DNA from: Hyalella azteca | Lineage: Eukaryota; Arthropoda; Malacostraca; Amphipoda; Hyalellidae | Reading direction: 5' to 3' | Length of the DNA: 64,000 bases | Assembly: GCF_000764305.2 (NCBI RefSeq) | Contig: NW_025935888.1 | Coordinates: 124,001 to 188,000 of the forward strand | Part shown: piece by piece, positions 33,450 to 44,985 of the stretch | Layout: each line of letters starts with the position of its first letter | How positions within the stretch are numbered: the stretch's first letter is position 1 | The notes under the pieces: model-generated | Databases searched by the model: none | Seen by the model: the letters and a program-made list of their open reading frames with translations, nothing else | What the model was told of the DNA's origin: nothing | Program-made: the position numbers and the translations under genes

Positions 33450-34235
33450 TTAAATTATGAACATATATTTTTCCATAGCTTTATCTAGTCTGTTCTTGAA
33501 TTTGTTCATACTCGGAGCGTCAACAATGCTATCAGGGAGGCTGTTCCACATGTCGGTGACTCGAAGCGAGAAGAAATGTTGTCGTATGGATGTGTTCCAA
33601 CGCTGTTTTTTTAGTTTATAGCCGTGGCCCTGGCGTTGATTAATTCTTGTTTCAAATTCTAGTAATCCTTCTGGGACCTTGTATAAGCCATGAGTATACT
33701 TGTATACTTCAATGAGGCTACCACGCAGACGTCGAAAACAGAGTCTTGGAAGCTTCACAATCTTTAATCTTTCTTCGTAAGACTCGCCCTTCAAGCCTGG
33801 AATTATCCTTGTTGCACGTCTTTGAACACTCATCTCTACTAAATTTTTGTCCTTTTTAAGTTTCGGTGCCCACTGGCATTTCCAAACTCTAGGTTCGGAC
33901 GCACGACAGCAACAAACAACAGCTTGATCGCTTTACACTTGTCAGCATTAAAACGCAGCTGCTACGTTTCAGCCCAGTTAACTAAACTGTCAAGATCATC
34001 ATGCAGTTGCACTTTATTTAACGCATCCTTCACTCTATTATAAACTTTTGTGTCATCGGCATACGTGGAGCACACGCTGGACATTACTTCTGGCAGATCG
34101 TTTATAAAAGCAGGGAACAAAACAGGTCCAAGAACGCTTCCTTGTGGTACGCCACTGCGCACAGTTGACTAGTCTGATACGGTTCCGTTAATGCAGACGC
34201 GTTGTCTTCTGCCTAATAGATATTGTACACACGGA
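33450..34235 (-). pseudogene. reverse transcriptase pseudogene, internally deleted
   Basis: The upstream piece (34235-33965) carries SGVPQGSVLGPVLF, INDLP and the catalytic YADDTKVY, then NADKCK after a stop. The downstream piece (33833-33450) carries the LINE C-terminal pattern with MSVQRRATRIIPGL, FFSLRVTDMWNSLPDSIV and FKNRLDK. Breaks: an in-frame TAG at 34169-34171, another at 33962-33964, a large internal deletion between the DKCK motif and the VVRPNLEFGN motif, and a frameshift just after the latter. It cannot make an active enzyme. The motif set fits the CR1/Jockey group; exact clade is not resolved. Confidence 0.88.
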
Positions 34236-34237
34236 GT

Positions 34238-34648
34238 AGCGCACAAAGAGCACAATATTGTACCAGTAGAGAACAATATTGTGCAAATAGAGTATAATAT
34301 TATACAAGTAGAGCGCAATATTGTACATGTATAGCACAATATTGTAAAATTAAAGCACAATATTGTGCAAGTAGAGCACAATATTATACAAGTGGAGCAC
34401 AATATTGGACATGAATAGCACAATATTGTACAAGTAGAGCAAAATATTGTAAAAGTAGAGCACAACCTTGCACAATTAAGTAGAGCAAAATATTGTACAA
34501 TTATAGCACAATGATGTATAATGAAAGAACAATATTGTACAATGAGAGCACAATATTGTACAAGTAGAGCATAATATTGTACAAGTAGAGCTCAATATTA
34601 TACTAGTATAGCACTATATTGCACAAATAGAGCACAATATTGTACTCG
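34238..34648. repeat. about 21-bp minisatellite with ACAATATTGT palindrome, about 20 copies
   Basis: The unit is AGAGCACAATATTGTACAAGT with 19-22 bp spacing and many substitutions. The core ACAATATTGT, often extended to GTACAATATTGTAC, is a perfect inverted repeat. Degenerate but continuous. The 98-codon Cys/Thr/Ile ORF on the minus strand is a by-product fused to LINE sequence. Confidence 0.93.
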
Positions 34649-36747
34649 TACCAACCAAAACGCCTAATCATCCGACGTCGCAGATATTCTAATCTTCGCT
34701 TTATAGTGCATTTTGTTAAGCAAGCATCTGGCATTCAATATAATATGCAGCGGAAGGCATCTGTTCAGCTCATAAAGGCCCAGCATCATTTACTTTTGAA
34801 TGTGCCTGGGCAATAACTGATAGTTATCAAACTGGCAAAAAATTTAATGTTGGTCCCGTTATACCCAAATCGAATTTTAATAGCAGGCTTCTTGGTCGTC
34901 TGACAGCGATACCTGGTATACGCCTCCATATCTGTCCGGGTATTTTGCCACGAAAAAATTAAAGCTTTTGAACTTATTGCCCAAATATGAGGTAAGCCTC
35001 GAGCCGAGGACCGTGCAAAATCACATGATCTGTAAAGCGTCGGATCAGCGCAGGGTTTGGGCAGTTTATCAGCGGTTATCGGCGACGGCATCAGCGCAGT
35101 TTGGGGCAATAAACTTGCCGTGATCTGCGGTGTTGGAGTAAACGATTAAGTTGCCTTACCTTAATAGAGGCTCCTGGAATGGACAGCGCCTGCAGGCATG
35201 AAAACGGCGAGGCTGTAGCACTGCAGCATACAAGGGTTTTCTTTGAGCTGCTGGGTCATCGCTGTTGAACGTCGCAGCTGGTTTATTGAATGCCAAGGAA
35301 AGGCTGTTTTTACGACACTTCTCTTTAACTTCACTTCTTGTTGTTTGTTTGTCTGCTACAAATCTCATAATCAATTTTTAACACAATTCTACCGGTCCAA
35401 CCGATCTGAAATTGTGCACACTTGCGTAAAGTCAGAGACAATGCTTGAATCAATTGCCAAAATGAATAATTTAATTTTTTAATATTAAAAAAGAAAGTAA
35501 GAAAGTCCTTGTACATGTGTATCATCGGAGACACTGGGCTCTTTAGAAGTGTTGTCTTTAAAAAGTAATTTTTAAGCGCATATTATTTCCAATGAGGATA
35601 AGGTACGAGTATTGCACAAGGTGGCACTAGCTCAGCTCAAGATTCTGACACGAAAAAAGAAGTCGGTGTGGATAAATATGTAAACGCGATTTTTCGTCGC
35701 TATCCATCCAGCTATGCTGAGTATCAGCCCCCAAAAATGATAATTTTGGACAGAGGATGAATGATTTCTTCATTATATTACGTATCGAAATCTTGAATAG
35801 TTAAAATGCGTCGTCGTTAATCACATAACTCGTACAGCGTCCAATGATTAATACAACAAAATTTAGAACAATTTACGGTGCTTGTTGTTGGACAAAGTGA
35901 CGTAGTGTATATTAATAAATATTTCTATGAAAATTTGATAATTTGTCTGCCAAAATTTATTTGGTTCGGAAGTCAAAGGTCAATGAATATTGAGTATTTA
36001 CTCATACAATTTTTAGACAGCCGGTTCGATCGAAATCGTCGAGATATTCCCTCGCATCTTTGTAATTTCGCTGCATGATGGCTTGCTGATGAGCTAAACT
36101 CTGATAGATTATTGGGAGATGTAGTCAGCCTGCTGGTAAACAGAAGTCTGATTCATTTTCTGGTAAAATTGAGGTTGAGAAAAAATAAGTTGCATTCACT
36201 CGAAAAAATGTCAGTACTGCGAATTTCGCTACACGCATGTCATATTGAACGATAAAATTAAATGAATTTAATTTAATTACGTCGGAAATGCTGCGTCACA
36301 CTCGGGCTAATTAGTTAGATTAAATAATCGTCTCTACTCATTACGTGGCTTAAGTGGCTACTACAACGAACTTACAAATCGCCACACCATCAACTCGACT
36401 ACAAAGGAAAGAAGATCTGGTCTGCGGCTAAATAATTTTTAGAAAACATGATCGGATTTATCAATATCATAATTGTTAAAATAATATCCGTGTTCATATC
36501 ACATTGATGCAAGACTCGAAAATCGTATCGGTTGTTCCTAACATGATAAGTTAGAAAAAATCGCAGAGCTTTTATCATCCGGAAGAAATCATCCCATTTC
36601 ATTTACGGTAGATTGATAAAATTTAGTAAATTTTTAATTCTATTGCAACGTACTCTCAGGAATGCGTAAATCAAGCCGCACTTCTTTCGTTGTCGGAACG
36701 CGCATCAAATCTATTCATGTTCCAGAACGAGGATCTAGAAGACGGCT
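34649..36747. other. gene-free stretch
   Basis: 34980-35300 is moderately GC-rich with short ORFs on both strands (107 and 72 codons minus, 79 plus) lacking motifs. The remainder is AT-rich. Confidence 0.4.
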
Positions 36748-37029
36748 CTAAAAGTGTTCTTTTTGTGACCAAAGCCTAAACTTGCCTTGCAATCCATTCT
36801 GAAAGTGACACTTCCCTCTCTCGGAAAGTGACACAATTTTGTGTAGGTCTTTGTTGTTTACATGACGGATGTATTTCCATGTGACTTGGTCTTCAGACTT
36901 GCCACCCACCGCAAGAATGGGTCCAGTCGTGTCGCTGGTTCTGCCGCTCATACACGATACGTCGGCCAACAGATGGATGACTTGCCCGCCAATCTTTGTC
37001 TTCATGTAAAAGTTCAGTTTCCATTCATT
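36748..37029 (-). CDS. candidate terminal exon, unknown protein (weak)
   Basis: The minus-strand frame is open from 37029, just after ACATTTAG (possible 3' splice site), to a TAG at 36748; the first ATG is at 37005. About 93 residues, with NFYMKTKIGGQVIHLLADVS, TTGPILAVGGKSEDQVTWKY and SERGKCHFQNG. Composition is mixed and protein-like and base use is less AT-rich than around it. No family recognised. A 123-codon ORF runs on the opposite strand over 36862-37233; I favour the minus strand on composition but cannot exclude the other. Confidence 0.3.
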   Translation of the reverse strand, partial: NEWKLNFYMKTKIGGQVIHLLADVSCMSGRTSDTTGPILAVGGKSEDQVTWKYIRHVNNKDLHKIVSLSERGKCHFQNGLQGKFRLWSQKEHF

Positions 37030-38105
37030 CTAAATGTGGGCCCATCATTCCAAATGGCCAGGCGCATGTTTCGTTGTTTAGCGCAGCGCTGCGCAGTGAG
37101 ATGCATGAGAGGCATATCGCCTAATAAAAACAAATGCTTTACACGACGCCCGATGAGAAGAGAAATACAATTTTGCGCAATCAAAAAAGCTTCTTCAATG
37201 TATAGAGGTTATTGCAACTTATTTTTTGCTTGAACCTACGTGTAAAATTGTGACAGCAGGTATGAAAATTAGGTTAAAAATTAGTTTATAAATATTTAGG
37301 GACGGAAAGTAACTATATTGTAGAACTTTAATATAATCGCTTATCACGATCACTAGTATATGAATTTGCCTATATAATCTTTCATCAAGGTCCCAGCTCG
37401 ATTAAAATATTTGTAAAAAAATTAATGATACATCTTTGGCGCAAATAGCACCACTCGATTATTTGTTAGCATCAAGCGGAAATTCATTCCAATTTTATCA
37501 GTAATTCTATTGATAAGAGTCATTTCAATTACTTTGCTGTAATCAATTAGAAAAGGATAAATTCTATGGAAAAACCTGCAAAATTTCTCAATCAAATTAC
37601 AGTTTTTAACGGTAATATCATCTTCTTAATATTATATGAAATGATGTTATTATATTAATTTCAATCGCGAAAATTTTGTGTCAAGCTTGCAAGCTCAGTT
37701 AATTAGATTATACATAATAATAATGGAATTAAGTCTGTCAGAAAATTCATAATACTATAATAATTCAATTCATTAATCCGGCACGATTGTCAAATTATAA
37801 TTTACAGTAACCTAATATAGGCCAATTAGATCATTCATGCCAGTTTGATCGCTTATTACCGCTACTAACGATATTGTAAATTAGCAATGACTACACTGAA
37901 ATTAAATTGAAAAATATATAACAAAATTAGTTCATATTCATCTAGTTTCTGATGCCGGCTGAATATTGCAGGCTCTTAAGAACATCGACAAAATTATCAA
38001 ATTTGTATCATGTTTCTTCGAAAAAAGGGAAATTATCTTACGCTAAATTTCCATTATTTATTCGTGTTGATGAATTGAAGTTTTATTCCCAAAGTTGCAA
38101 ATAAT
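37030..38105. other. gene-free AT-rich stretch
   Basis: Apart from the opposite-strand ORF ending at 37233, nothing is seen. Confidence 0.5.
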
Positions 38106-38387
38106 TTATTTTTTATCATACATTTTAGAAGAATGTTGCAGATATTTTATTATATATAAAATCTTACCATTATAAATCCTGTCTCCTTTGCTTGCCAGAT
38201 GAACCCCATCCAATTCAGCACATTTTTCGTTATTTTTAAAGCGAACTAAGAGACGACTATTAACCAGCAACTCAACCCCGTTCTTCAAGAACGCGTTATT
38301 GAGAGTAATTTGTGTGCTAGGATTGCCCTTATCTATAGAACTCCCCAGAACAAATGAACTCTTCATTCGTTCACAATGTTCGTTCAT
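38106..38387 (-). pseudogene. possible SGNH-hydrolase-like C-terminal fragment (weak)
   Basis: This 93-codon minus-strand frame contains ELDGVHLASKGDRIY at about residues 58-72. In SGNH hydrolases the last catalytic block has the form D-x-x-H followed after a few residues by a Gly, as here (D-G-V-H, then S-K-G). The preceding NAFLKNGVELLVNSRLLV would fit the strand before that block. The Ser/Gly/Asn blocks are not found upstream: the frame is broken by stops there, though VILWGKELGVSSDRLGGRIW is readable in a neighbouring frame. Such fragments occur in some retroelements. Single-motif evidence, so low confidence. Confidence 0.28.
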
Positions 38388-39769
38388 TCACTTTAATGAC
38401 CGCTCGCCAAATTCTACCACCAAGCCTATCGCTAGAAACTCCTAACTCTTTCCCCCATAAAATAACCTACGATTTGGGTAGGAATATCATTATCATAAAA
38501 AGTATTAATGCGTCCGCCGAGAGCAGTAAAGGATTAAATTTGGGAATGAAGGCTCTTCTTGCATGTAGAGGTGCCACTTTATCAGCAGGGTCATTTCTCT
38601 GTGCCGTCTCTTCGTGAGTTCTTGGCTATTTCTACGCGGGCTCGAGTCTGAGCAACACCTTGTCGTGCCCAAAAGTGTGCGCGTCTCAAGTGAGATCTTC
38701 TGCCGCGCGGGTATCGGGGCAGCATATAAGCCGCAGACACTTACAAATGAGAGACGATAGCCCCGACCCTGGTCACGATACAGTCCCACTGTACAGGCAA
38801 GGCATCTCTATATTGCCTCGGCACCTCATTGAAAATTTTCGTTTAAGTGGCCGGTTTTAGGTGATTTTAAGTGCATGATTTCTTGAGTGAATATTACAGT
38901 GAAACTCATTACGATATACACACAGTCGGTGATGTTTTGATGCCACTCGTAATCAGTTGAGAAAAATTGCAGAATTTAAAAAGTCTATAAATATCAAATA
39001 ACTGTTGTTGAAATTTAAAATGGAATTTGCAATGATCGTTCCAGCAGCGAAGCATGTATCGTCACATAGATCTCCACTAGGTGGAAAACTTATATATGTA
39101 ATATGTTATATGGAGTATAGTTTTGCTACGAGTAGCCGTGAAGAAAAATTGGTTATCCGTTTGATTTATTAATTCAATTGTTAGTAGGTCGAGGAAGCTC
39201 AGGGTGCGAGCTCAGTTGTTCTCAGTCGCGGGAAACTACTTTTAATCTAAGAGTTAAATTTAGGAAAAAAATTACAATTGCTGAATTGGAATTAATCGCA
39301 TGAAGCTAGCCCCTATAAACAAATTATGACAAACATACAAAATAACTAAAATAATTTATTTTAATTTTACTGCCAGAATCTGAACAAATTTACCTTTGTA
39401 CATCTGTTAAATGTACTTCCGTCAAAACAAGCAGGTATATAAAAAGATCAAAAAGACAGAAATTAAAAAATACCAAGTTTTTAGAATAAACGTAGTGACT
39501 TTACTAGTAAAAAAAGTGAACAATACTAGTTTCTGAAAGTATACCTTTAAGCGCCGAATATTTATAATTTTAATTTTTATGGTTCTAACCAATAAAATTG
39601 GCATCAAAACGGGGTTTTTGCTCGAGGCCTCATAACCTGACCGCTGCTACCAGGCAATCTTGCTAGCCACGTGTTGGTGCTGCGTGGCTCATTCAACTGT
39701 TCGCCTAAATTAAGTGCAGATTGTGAAAATACATTTTAGAATAAATAATCCCTAATTGGGCTTGGCCAT
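38388..39769. other. gene-free stretch
   Basis: GCATATAAGCC near 38723 resembles a TATA box within GC-richer sequence, with no gene visible downstream. The remainder is AT-rich. Confidence 0.4.
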
Positions 39770-40160
39770 AATAAATTCAGCGAGCTGGTCTGCATACATT
39801 CACTGGGTTTAGCTATAATACATTAGCTGGGTTTAGCCAGAATACATTCACTGGGTTTAGCCAGAATACATTCACTGGGTTTAGCCAGAATACATTCGCT
39901 GGGTTTAGCTATAATACTTTCGCTGGGCTTAGCTATAATTAGCTATAATACATTAGCTGGGTTTAGCCAGAATACATTCACTGGGTTTAGCCAGAATAAA
40001 TTCATCGAGCTTGGCAATTATTCAGAGTTTATACTAGCACTATATATTCAACTGGCATAGTCGCTGTACATTTTGGGTTTAGCCACGGTACATTCACTGG
40101 GCTTAGCTCCAATACATTCACTGGACTTTGGGTTATTCCCCAATACATTCAATGATCATA
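39770..40160. repeat. 24-bp minisatellite, about 14 copies
   Basis: The unit is ACATTCACTGGGTTTAGCCA plus GAAT. Central copies are close to consensus; those at either end are diverged (CGAGCTTGGCAATTATTC; GGGCTTAGCTCCAAT). An insertion duplicates AGCTATAAT near 39930. Confidence 0.92.
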
Positions 40161-40185
40161 GCCGATATTTGTTGTAAACTATTTT

Positions 40186-40520
40186 TAAATCCTTGGATAT
40201 TGCCATGTCTGGACACGGGTTTCCGGGATATAGGCCCGTGTTATATAAATCCTTGCATATATAGACAGACCCGGACACGGGCTTTCGGTATATAGGCCCG
40301 TGTTATAAATCCGGGCATGCAACCATGACCTGACATGGGTTTCCGTGATATAGGGTCGTGTTATAATTACATATAGACAGGCCGAGACATGGGTTTCTGG
40401 GATATAGGCCCGTGTTATAATTACATATAGACAGGCCGAGACATGGGTTTCTGGGATATAGGCCCGTGTTATAATTACATATAGACTGGCCGAGACATGG
40501 GTTTCCTTGATATAGGCCCG
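40186..40520. repeat. 54-60-bp tandem repeat with a hairpin in each copy, 6 copies
   Basis: Each copy has ACACGGG or ACATGGG, then TTTCYGGGATATAGG, then CCCGTGT. The outer 7-mers are complementary, giving a stem with a loop of about 16 bases; the ACATGGG variants would pair with one G-T wobble as RNA. Copies centre at about 40215, 40275, 40335, 40390, 40445 and 40500. The last three have an identical 54-bp period. Confidence 0.93.
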
Positions 40521-40962
40521 TGTGAGCCATGAAGACGGGGACGAGTCATATTAGCCGCCACCAACACGACGTCTGCCCGTCTGCACACGGCGCGTACCCG
40601 TCCATCCCGTCCGTGTTGACACGGCCGAATTATCACCGTGTAAAAATGGTATATTCCGTGGCCACTCAAACACCGGCGAGGATTTGACTTAGGGTGATGT
40701 ATAGCAATTTAATATTATAATATAATTATATAATAAAATTATATAATTATATAAAATAAATTATTAAATTTTTTTGATAGGTGCGAGGTAAGGGGTCATG
40801 TAAGGTTTAACCATATCATTTAATAAGGTTCACTTTGAACTTCGTAGCCGTAATCGAATGTCAAAAGTTTTTAGTCCTTTCTTAATTAAACCTAGTTAAA
40901 ATTCAGAAACTGAAAAATTTTCAATTCGTTTTTCGAACGAACAAGCTTAAAATTCGGAATAT
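40521..40962. other. gene-free stretch
   Basis: First about 150 bases GC-rich (GCCCGTGT continues into CCGTCTGCACACGGCGCG), then strongly AT-rich. Nothing supported. Confidence 0.45.
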
Positions 40963-41127
40963 GTGTGATGAGCAGCAGTTGTGTGATGAGCAGCAGTTGT
41001 GTGATGAGCAGCAGTTGTGTGATGAGTATAGCAGTTGTCTGATGAGCAGCAGTTGTGTGATGAGCAGCAGTTGTGTGATGAGCAGCAGTTGTGTGATGAG
41101 CAGCAGTTGTGTGATGAGCAGCAGTTG
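40963..41127. repeat. 18-bp minisatellite, about 9 copies, runs into the gap
   Basis: The unit is GTGTGATGAGCAGCAGTT. One copy at 41015-41040 is diverged (GAGTATAGCAGTTGTCT). Truncated by the assembly gap. Confidence 0.95.
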
Positions 41128-41416
41128 NNNNNNNNNNNNNNNNNNNNNNNNNNNNNNNNNNNNNNNNNNNNNNNNNNNNNNNNNNNNNNNNNNNNNNNNN
41201 NNNNNNNNNNNNNNNNNNNNNNNNNNNNNNNNNNNNNNNNNNNNNNNNNNNNNNNNNNNNNNNNNNNNNNNNNNNNNNNNNNNNNNNNNNNNNNNNNNNN
41301 NNNNNNNNNNNNNNNNNNNNNNNNNNNNNNNNNNNNNNNNNNNNNNNNNNNNNNNNNNNNNNNNNNNNNNNNNNNNNNNNNNNNNNNNNNNNNNNNNNNN
41401 NNNNNNNNNNNNNNNN
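41128..41416. other. assembly gap, 289 N
   Basis: Unknown sequence. The flanks are two different arrays (18-bp left, 16-bp right) that share GCAGTTGT, so the true gap probably holds more repeat and its length is uncertain. ORFs crossing it are meaningless. Confidence 1.
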
Positions 41417-41520
41417 GTTGTATGAAGTAGCAGTTGTATGAAGTAGCAGTTGTATGAAGTAGCAGTTGTATGAAGTAGCAGTTGTATGAAGTAGCAGTTG
41501 TATGAAGTAGCAGTTGTGTG
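41417..41520. repeat. 16-bp minisatellite, about 6 copies, emerges from the gap
   Basis: The unit is GTTGTATGAAGTAGCA. It ends in GTTGTGTGCAACAGTTGT. Related to the 18-bp unit left of the gap by a shared GCAGTTGTRTGA core. Confidence 0.95.
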
Positions 41521-41583
41521 CAACAGTTGTATTGCCGCGCAGTTACAGCTCTGTGCCACCGTCGAGCAGCAACAGCAGCAAAG

Positions 41584-41719
41584 ATGGCGCATACAGACGA
41601 CCCCATTAGCCGACATGCTTTACACGCCGACTTTTCATACTATTCTGCCTTCTTTGTGGCCGTGCACTGCCTTATTTATCGGCCGACGAGTTGGATTAGA
41701 GGCAAGCGACTCACAAAAG
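41584..41719 (+). CDS. candidate first coding exon (weak)
   Basis: An ATG in good context (CAAAGATGG) opens 45 codons that end at AAAAG|GTGCGTAAG, a good donor-like site at 41720. The peptide begins MAHTDDPISRHALHADFSYY and continues with a hydrophobic stretch AFFVAVHCLIY, then RGKRL. The region is more GC-rich than its surroundings. No family recognised, and no second exon identified. It could be chance next to the array. Confidence 0.25.
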
Positions 41720-43087
41720 GTGCGTAAGCAACCGCAGACTGTCTAAAGCGTCCAGGTCCTAGAGGCCATATTGCTGTAACTGAGGTAACTTCAACGCCAC
41801 TATACCAAGTAATGATCCATGCGGAGCACCGAAATCTCCGCAAATGGCCTTCAGCTAGAAAAAGACGATCTTGGTCCCGACGGGGAACCTTAGCACGATT
41901 TCCGAGCTTAACAAGATTTTTTATGGTCTTTCAAATTTGTTATGTCCCATTCTCTTGGCAAGGGAGGTTTGTCCGATGCCTTCAGCCAGCACAACCAAAC
42001 TTTAAACTCACCTCCTTCCAAATCTGGAGCTTTGCACTGCACGATTTATGGGGCGTCTGGAAGCTTTGAATTTCCGCGCCTTGCCGTTACTCACAAGGCA
42101 TCGCGCGGCCAAATGATGCATGATGCGCATCATCAGACCCTTTCTTCATGAGACTAACGTGTCTTCTTTTCCGAGAAATACTTAATACGTTTCGTCGATA
42201 TTGCTCCCTAATGAAAACTCGCTTAGGGACTAAAAATTTTCCACATAGCACTACTCATGCAAAGTTAATGCATCTAAGATTCTTAACAGCACGTTTAAGT
42301 TTACATTTTGAACTTGACAAGGGAATCCACGTCTGCGGTATTCCAACACACAAGTTTTCTTGAATTGGTTCCAGTTTCTGGCGCAATGCGACACAACAAA
42401 TCGATTAAGTAACTGCGTTGCCCAGAATTCCAGTCGAAGTTAAGGTGCAGGCCGTGCAAAATTATAACCAGATTATCGGTGGCGCAATGGTGGCTGGCCA
42501 TACTTGGTTCGCCGACGGTTTACAATAGGGTTTGCTGAACGAGGCAGTGATCTCTCATCTGCAAATTTTCGACGTCTAATCGGCGGCCGACAAAATCCGA
42601 CGATTGGCCGCAGTAAATTTGAAGGGGACGCGAGCGAATTAAGCATGCAGGCAGCCGGCATGTTGCATGGGTCGATACATGCTCCAGTGAACTACCTATA
42701 CAAAAGTATATATATTGATCCAGCCTCTCTCACTGTTCGAAATGCAACCCTAAGCGTCCACACGTCCCTGGAGCACACTTAATTACTCAAGGATTCTTAC
42801 GGGATCCTGAATTTTGCTGTAGTTCCTAATTCGTCGGCTGAGATTGGCAGACATTGCCAGGAATGGCGTCGTGCCGGTTGATTGCAATTTCGCTGCTGGC
42901 TTCCAGCACAGTGAATTAAAATGTATGAAAAACAATAGTTTCATTTTTAAAGGAATATGTTAATATTATACTTCGGTCCAAATTAAAATGAATCAATTTA
43001 ATTAAATGATAAAATTCCAAGCATGGAAACTTCCAGAAGACGACCATCGAGTTACTGCGATCGTCGTATAATTTTTTTCGAATTCTA
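41720..43087. other. gene-free stretch
   Basis: 41800-42130 and 42400-42700 are GC-richer with short overlapping ORFs on both strands (62-92 codons) and no motif. Confidence 0.4.
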
Positions 43088-43365
43088 ATGCTTCAACTTA
43101 TGGTTCAACTTGTGAACGGATGATAGAATCAATTTAAAATGAAATGATAGGTTCATGCTATGACCGAATGATTTGACTAACTTATTATCAAAAGATAGGA
43201 ATAACTCATGATCGATGGATAAGTTCGACTTATAATATTATTGAATAATAGGTTCAACATATGATCGAATGAAAGGTCTAACTCATGACAGAATGATGCA
43301 AGTCCAACTTTTGACCGAATGATTGGATTAACACATGACCAAATGATAGTTGAAGCTGATGAAAC
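43088..43365. repeat. degenerate tandem repeat, about 30 bp
   Basis: Variants of CATGACCGAATGATAGGTTC and AACTCATGA recur about nine times with variable spacing. Old and diverged. Confidence 0.7.
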
Positions 43366-44604
43366 ACTCCAAGTAAATTCTCGGTGACCAGGCAGGAAGG
43401 AATACTGTAGGCCGTCGGGAAATTGTTGTGCCTGTGATTGTTATTAGCTCCCACTATCTTATTTGTTTAATTATTCGAATCTGTTAAGTTGACAGGCGGT
43501 GAAATGATCGCAACTGTCAGGCGCAACTGATACACGAATTTTTTGCGTAGCCATCAGACAAATGTATACACAGATGCGACTTCCATCATTATTTATGCAG
43601 AAAAATTACCCAACTTTGAGTATTCATAATCATTCATCAAAGCAAATCCATGCTGTTTTAAACACTGGATTTCGGTGTGTATAAATTATATAAGGTATAA
43701 GTTTTTACAGATGAAGACAATATCCAGCCCTATACCACGAACAAGCCCTGAAATTGATATTAATGTTAAATTATAACACACTAATAGAAACCCCATTATT
43801 CGTTAGCAGGGCCTGCGTAGATGAGAGCACCAATTGAGTGCGAATAATTTAAGAATAATTTATATTATTTTTTGAGGTGACGGATGGATGCTATACAGGT
43901 ATAAAGAGATTTTGTGAAATTAAATATTTTTTACTCATAACTAATGAGACTGAGAAAGAAATTGCGTTATATCACCCCGTTAAACAGGATATTTAATGGT
44001 GTTATACCATTAGCTATACGCTCGACCCAATGATTCTATTTTAAAGTTATTAAGAAACACGACCACTCCGACTGTTTAACCACTGATGGCACTAATAGCT
44101 TCTGGAAGGTAGTATTTATATACATGAAAATTGGGGATCCTTCTGAAGAAAGAATTTAGTGATACAAAGATTAATTCTCACTTGTCTCCAAAATACGCAG
44201 ATGTTGTAATTTTACATGTTAATTTATGACGAGTTTCTCCAGAACTACAGGCATATATTAAAAAAAACAGTTCGCATTTCAATGAGATCCACAAACACAA
44301 GCAGCAGCTGTGCTCAAAAGCAGTTATTATTCAGAATTGACTCAACTCATTTCCCTTACATTGTTTGCTTGTGAACAAAAGTCACGTTTAGGTATAAGAG
44401 CCACGCTCATGCGACTGTAGTAACTGGACGTGGCCGGGACCAGTGCAATCCATCATTGTGTCCAGTCATTGTGATAATTTGAATATTGTCGGACGCTTGC
44501 AAGCGCACAATAGGGACCAGGCTGGGGTGTTCGGCCAGGGTAGGAGGCGCCATCGATTGCAGACTGGCATGATGACTTCCAAAACTGGGGTGTGATCTGC
44601 GCTG
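43366..44604. other. gene-free stretch
   Basis: Mostly AT-rich; 44390-44600 is GC-richer. Nothing supported. Confidence 0.45.
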
Positions 44605-44985
44605 GACCTACTCTGCCTTCACATATTGTTTGTTATTTCTGCCTTCAGAGCTTTTTATTGTTAGTTACTTAATCTGCCATTACATATTGTTTGTCATTTC
44701 TGCCTCAGAGCTTTTTATTGTTAGTAACTTAATCTGCCATCACATATTGTATGTCATTTCTGCCTTCAGAGCTTTTTATTGTTAGTTACTTCTTCTGCCT
44801 TCACAGCTCGATTGGCTATGTTATTTCTACCGTCACAGATCTCTATTGTTCATGTTATTTCTGCCATCAGAGCTTTTTCTTGTTTGTTATTTGTGCGTTC
44901 ACAGCTCTCTATTGCTTATGTTATTTCTACCGTCACAGCTCTCTATTGTTCATGTTATTTCTTCCTCTAATGTTTTATATCTTTG
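44605..44985. repeat. degenerate 31/62-bp repeat, about 11 half-units
   Basis: The left part has a 62-bp period: TTTCTGCCTTCAGAGCTTTT, TATTGTTAGTTACTTAATCT, GCCATCACATATTGTTTGTC. The right part has a period of about 31 bp: TTTCTACCGTCACAGCTCTC then TATTGTTCATGTTA. The 111- and 63-codon ORFs follow from the pattern. Confidence 0.85.

Larger units (their letters stand above)
33209..34235 (-). mobile_element. 5'-truncated non-LTR retrotransposon (CR1/Jockey-like)
   Basis: On the minus strand the order is reverse-transcriptase palm and C-terminal coding remnants (34235 to 33450), a short 3' region (33449-33286) and a simple-repeat tail (33285-33209). The 5' end is lost where the 21-bp palindromic array begins near 34238. 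No endonuclease domain, poly(A) or target duplication is seen. 5' truncation is the usual fate of LINE insertions. Confidence 0.85.

Noticed and set aside
34169..34465. 98-codon Cys/Thr/Ile ORF
   Set aside because: Translation of the 21-bp array fused to the LINE remnant.
40921..41616. ORFs of 131-231 codons across the gap
   Set aside because: More than half of each is unknown residues from the N run; the rest is repeat.
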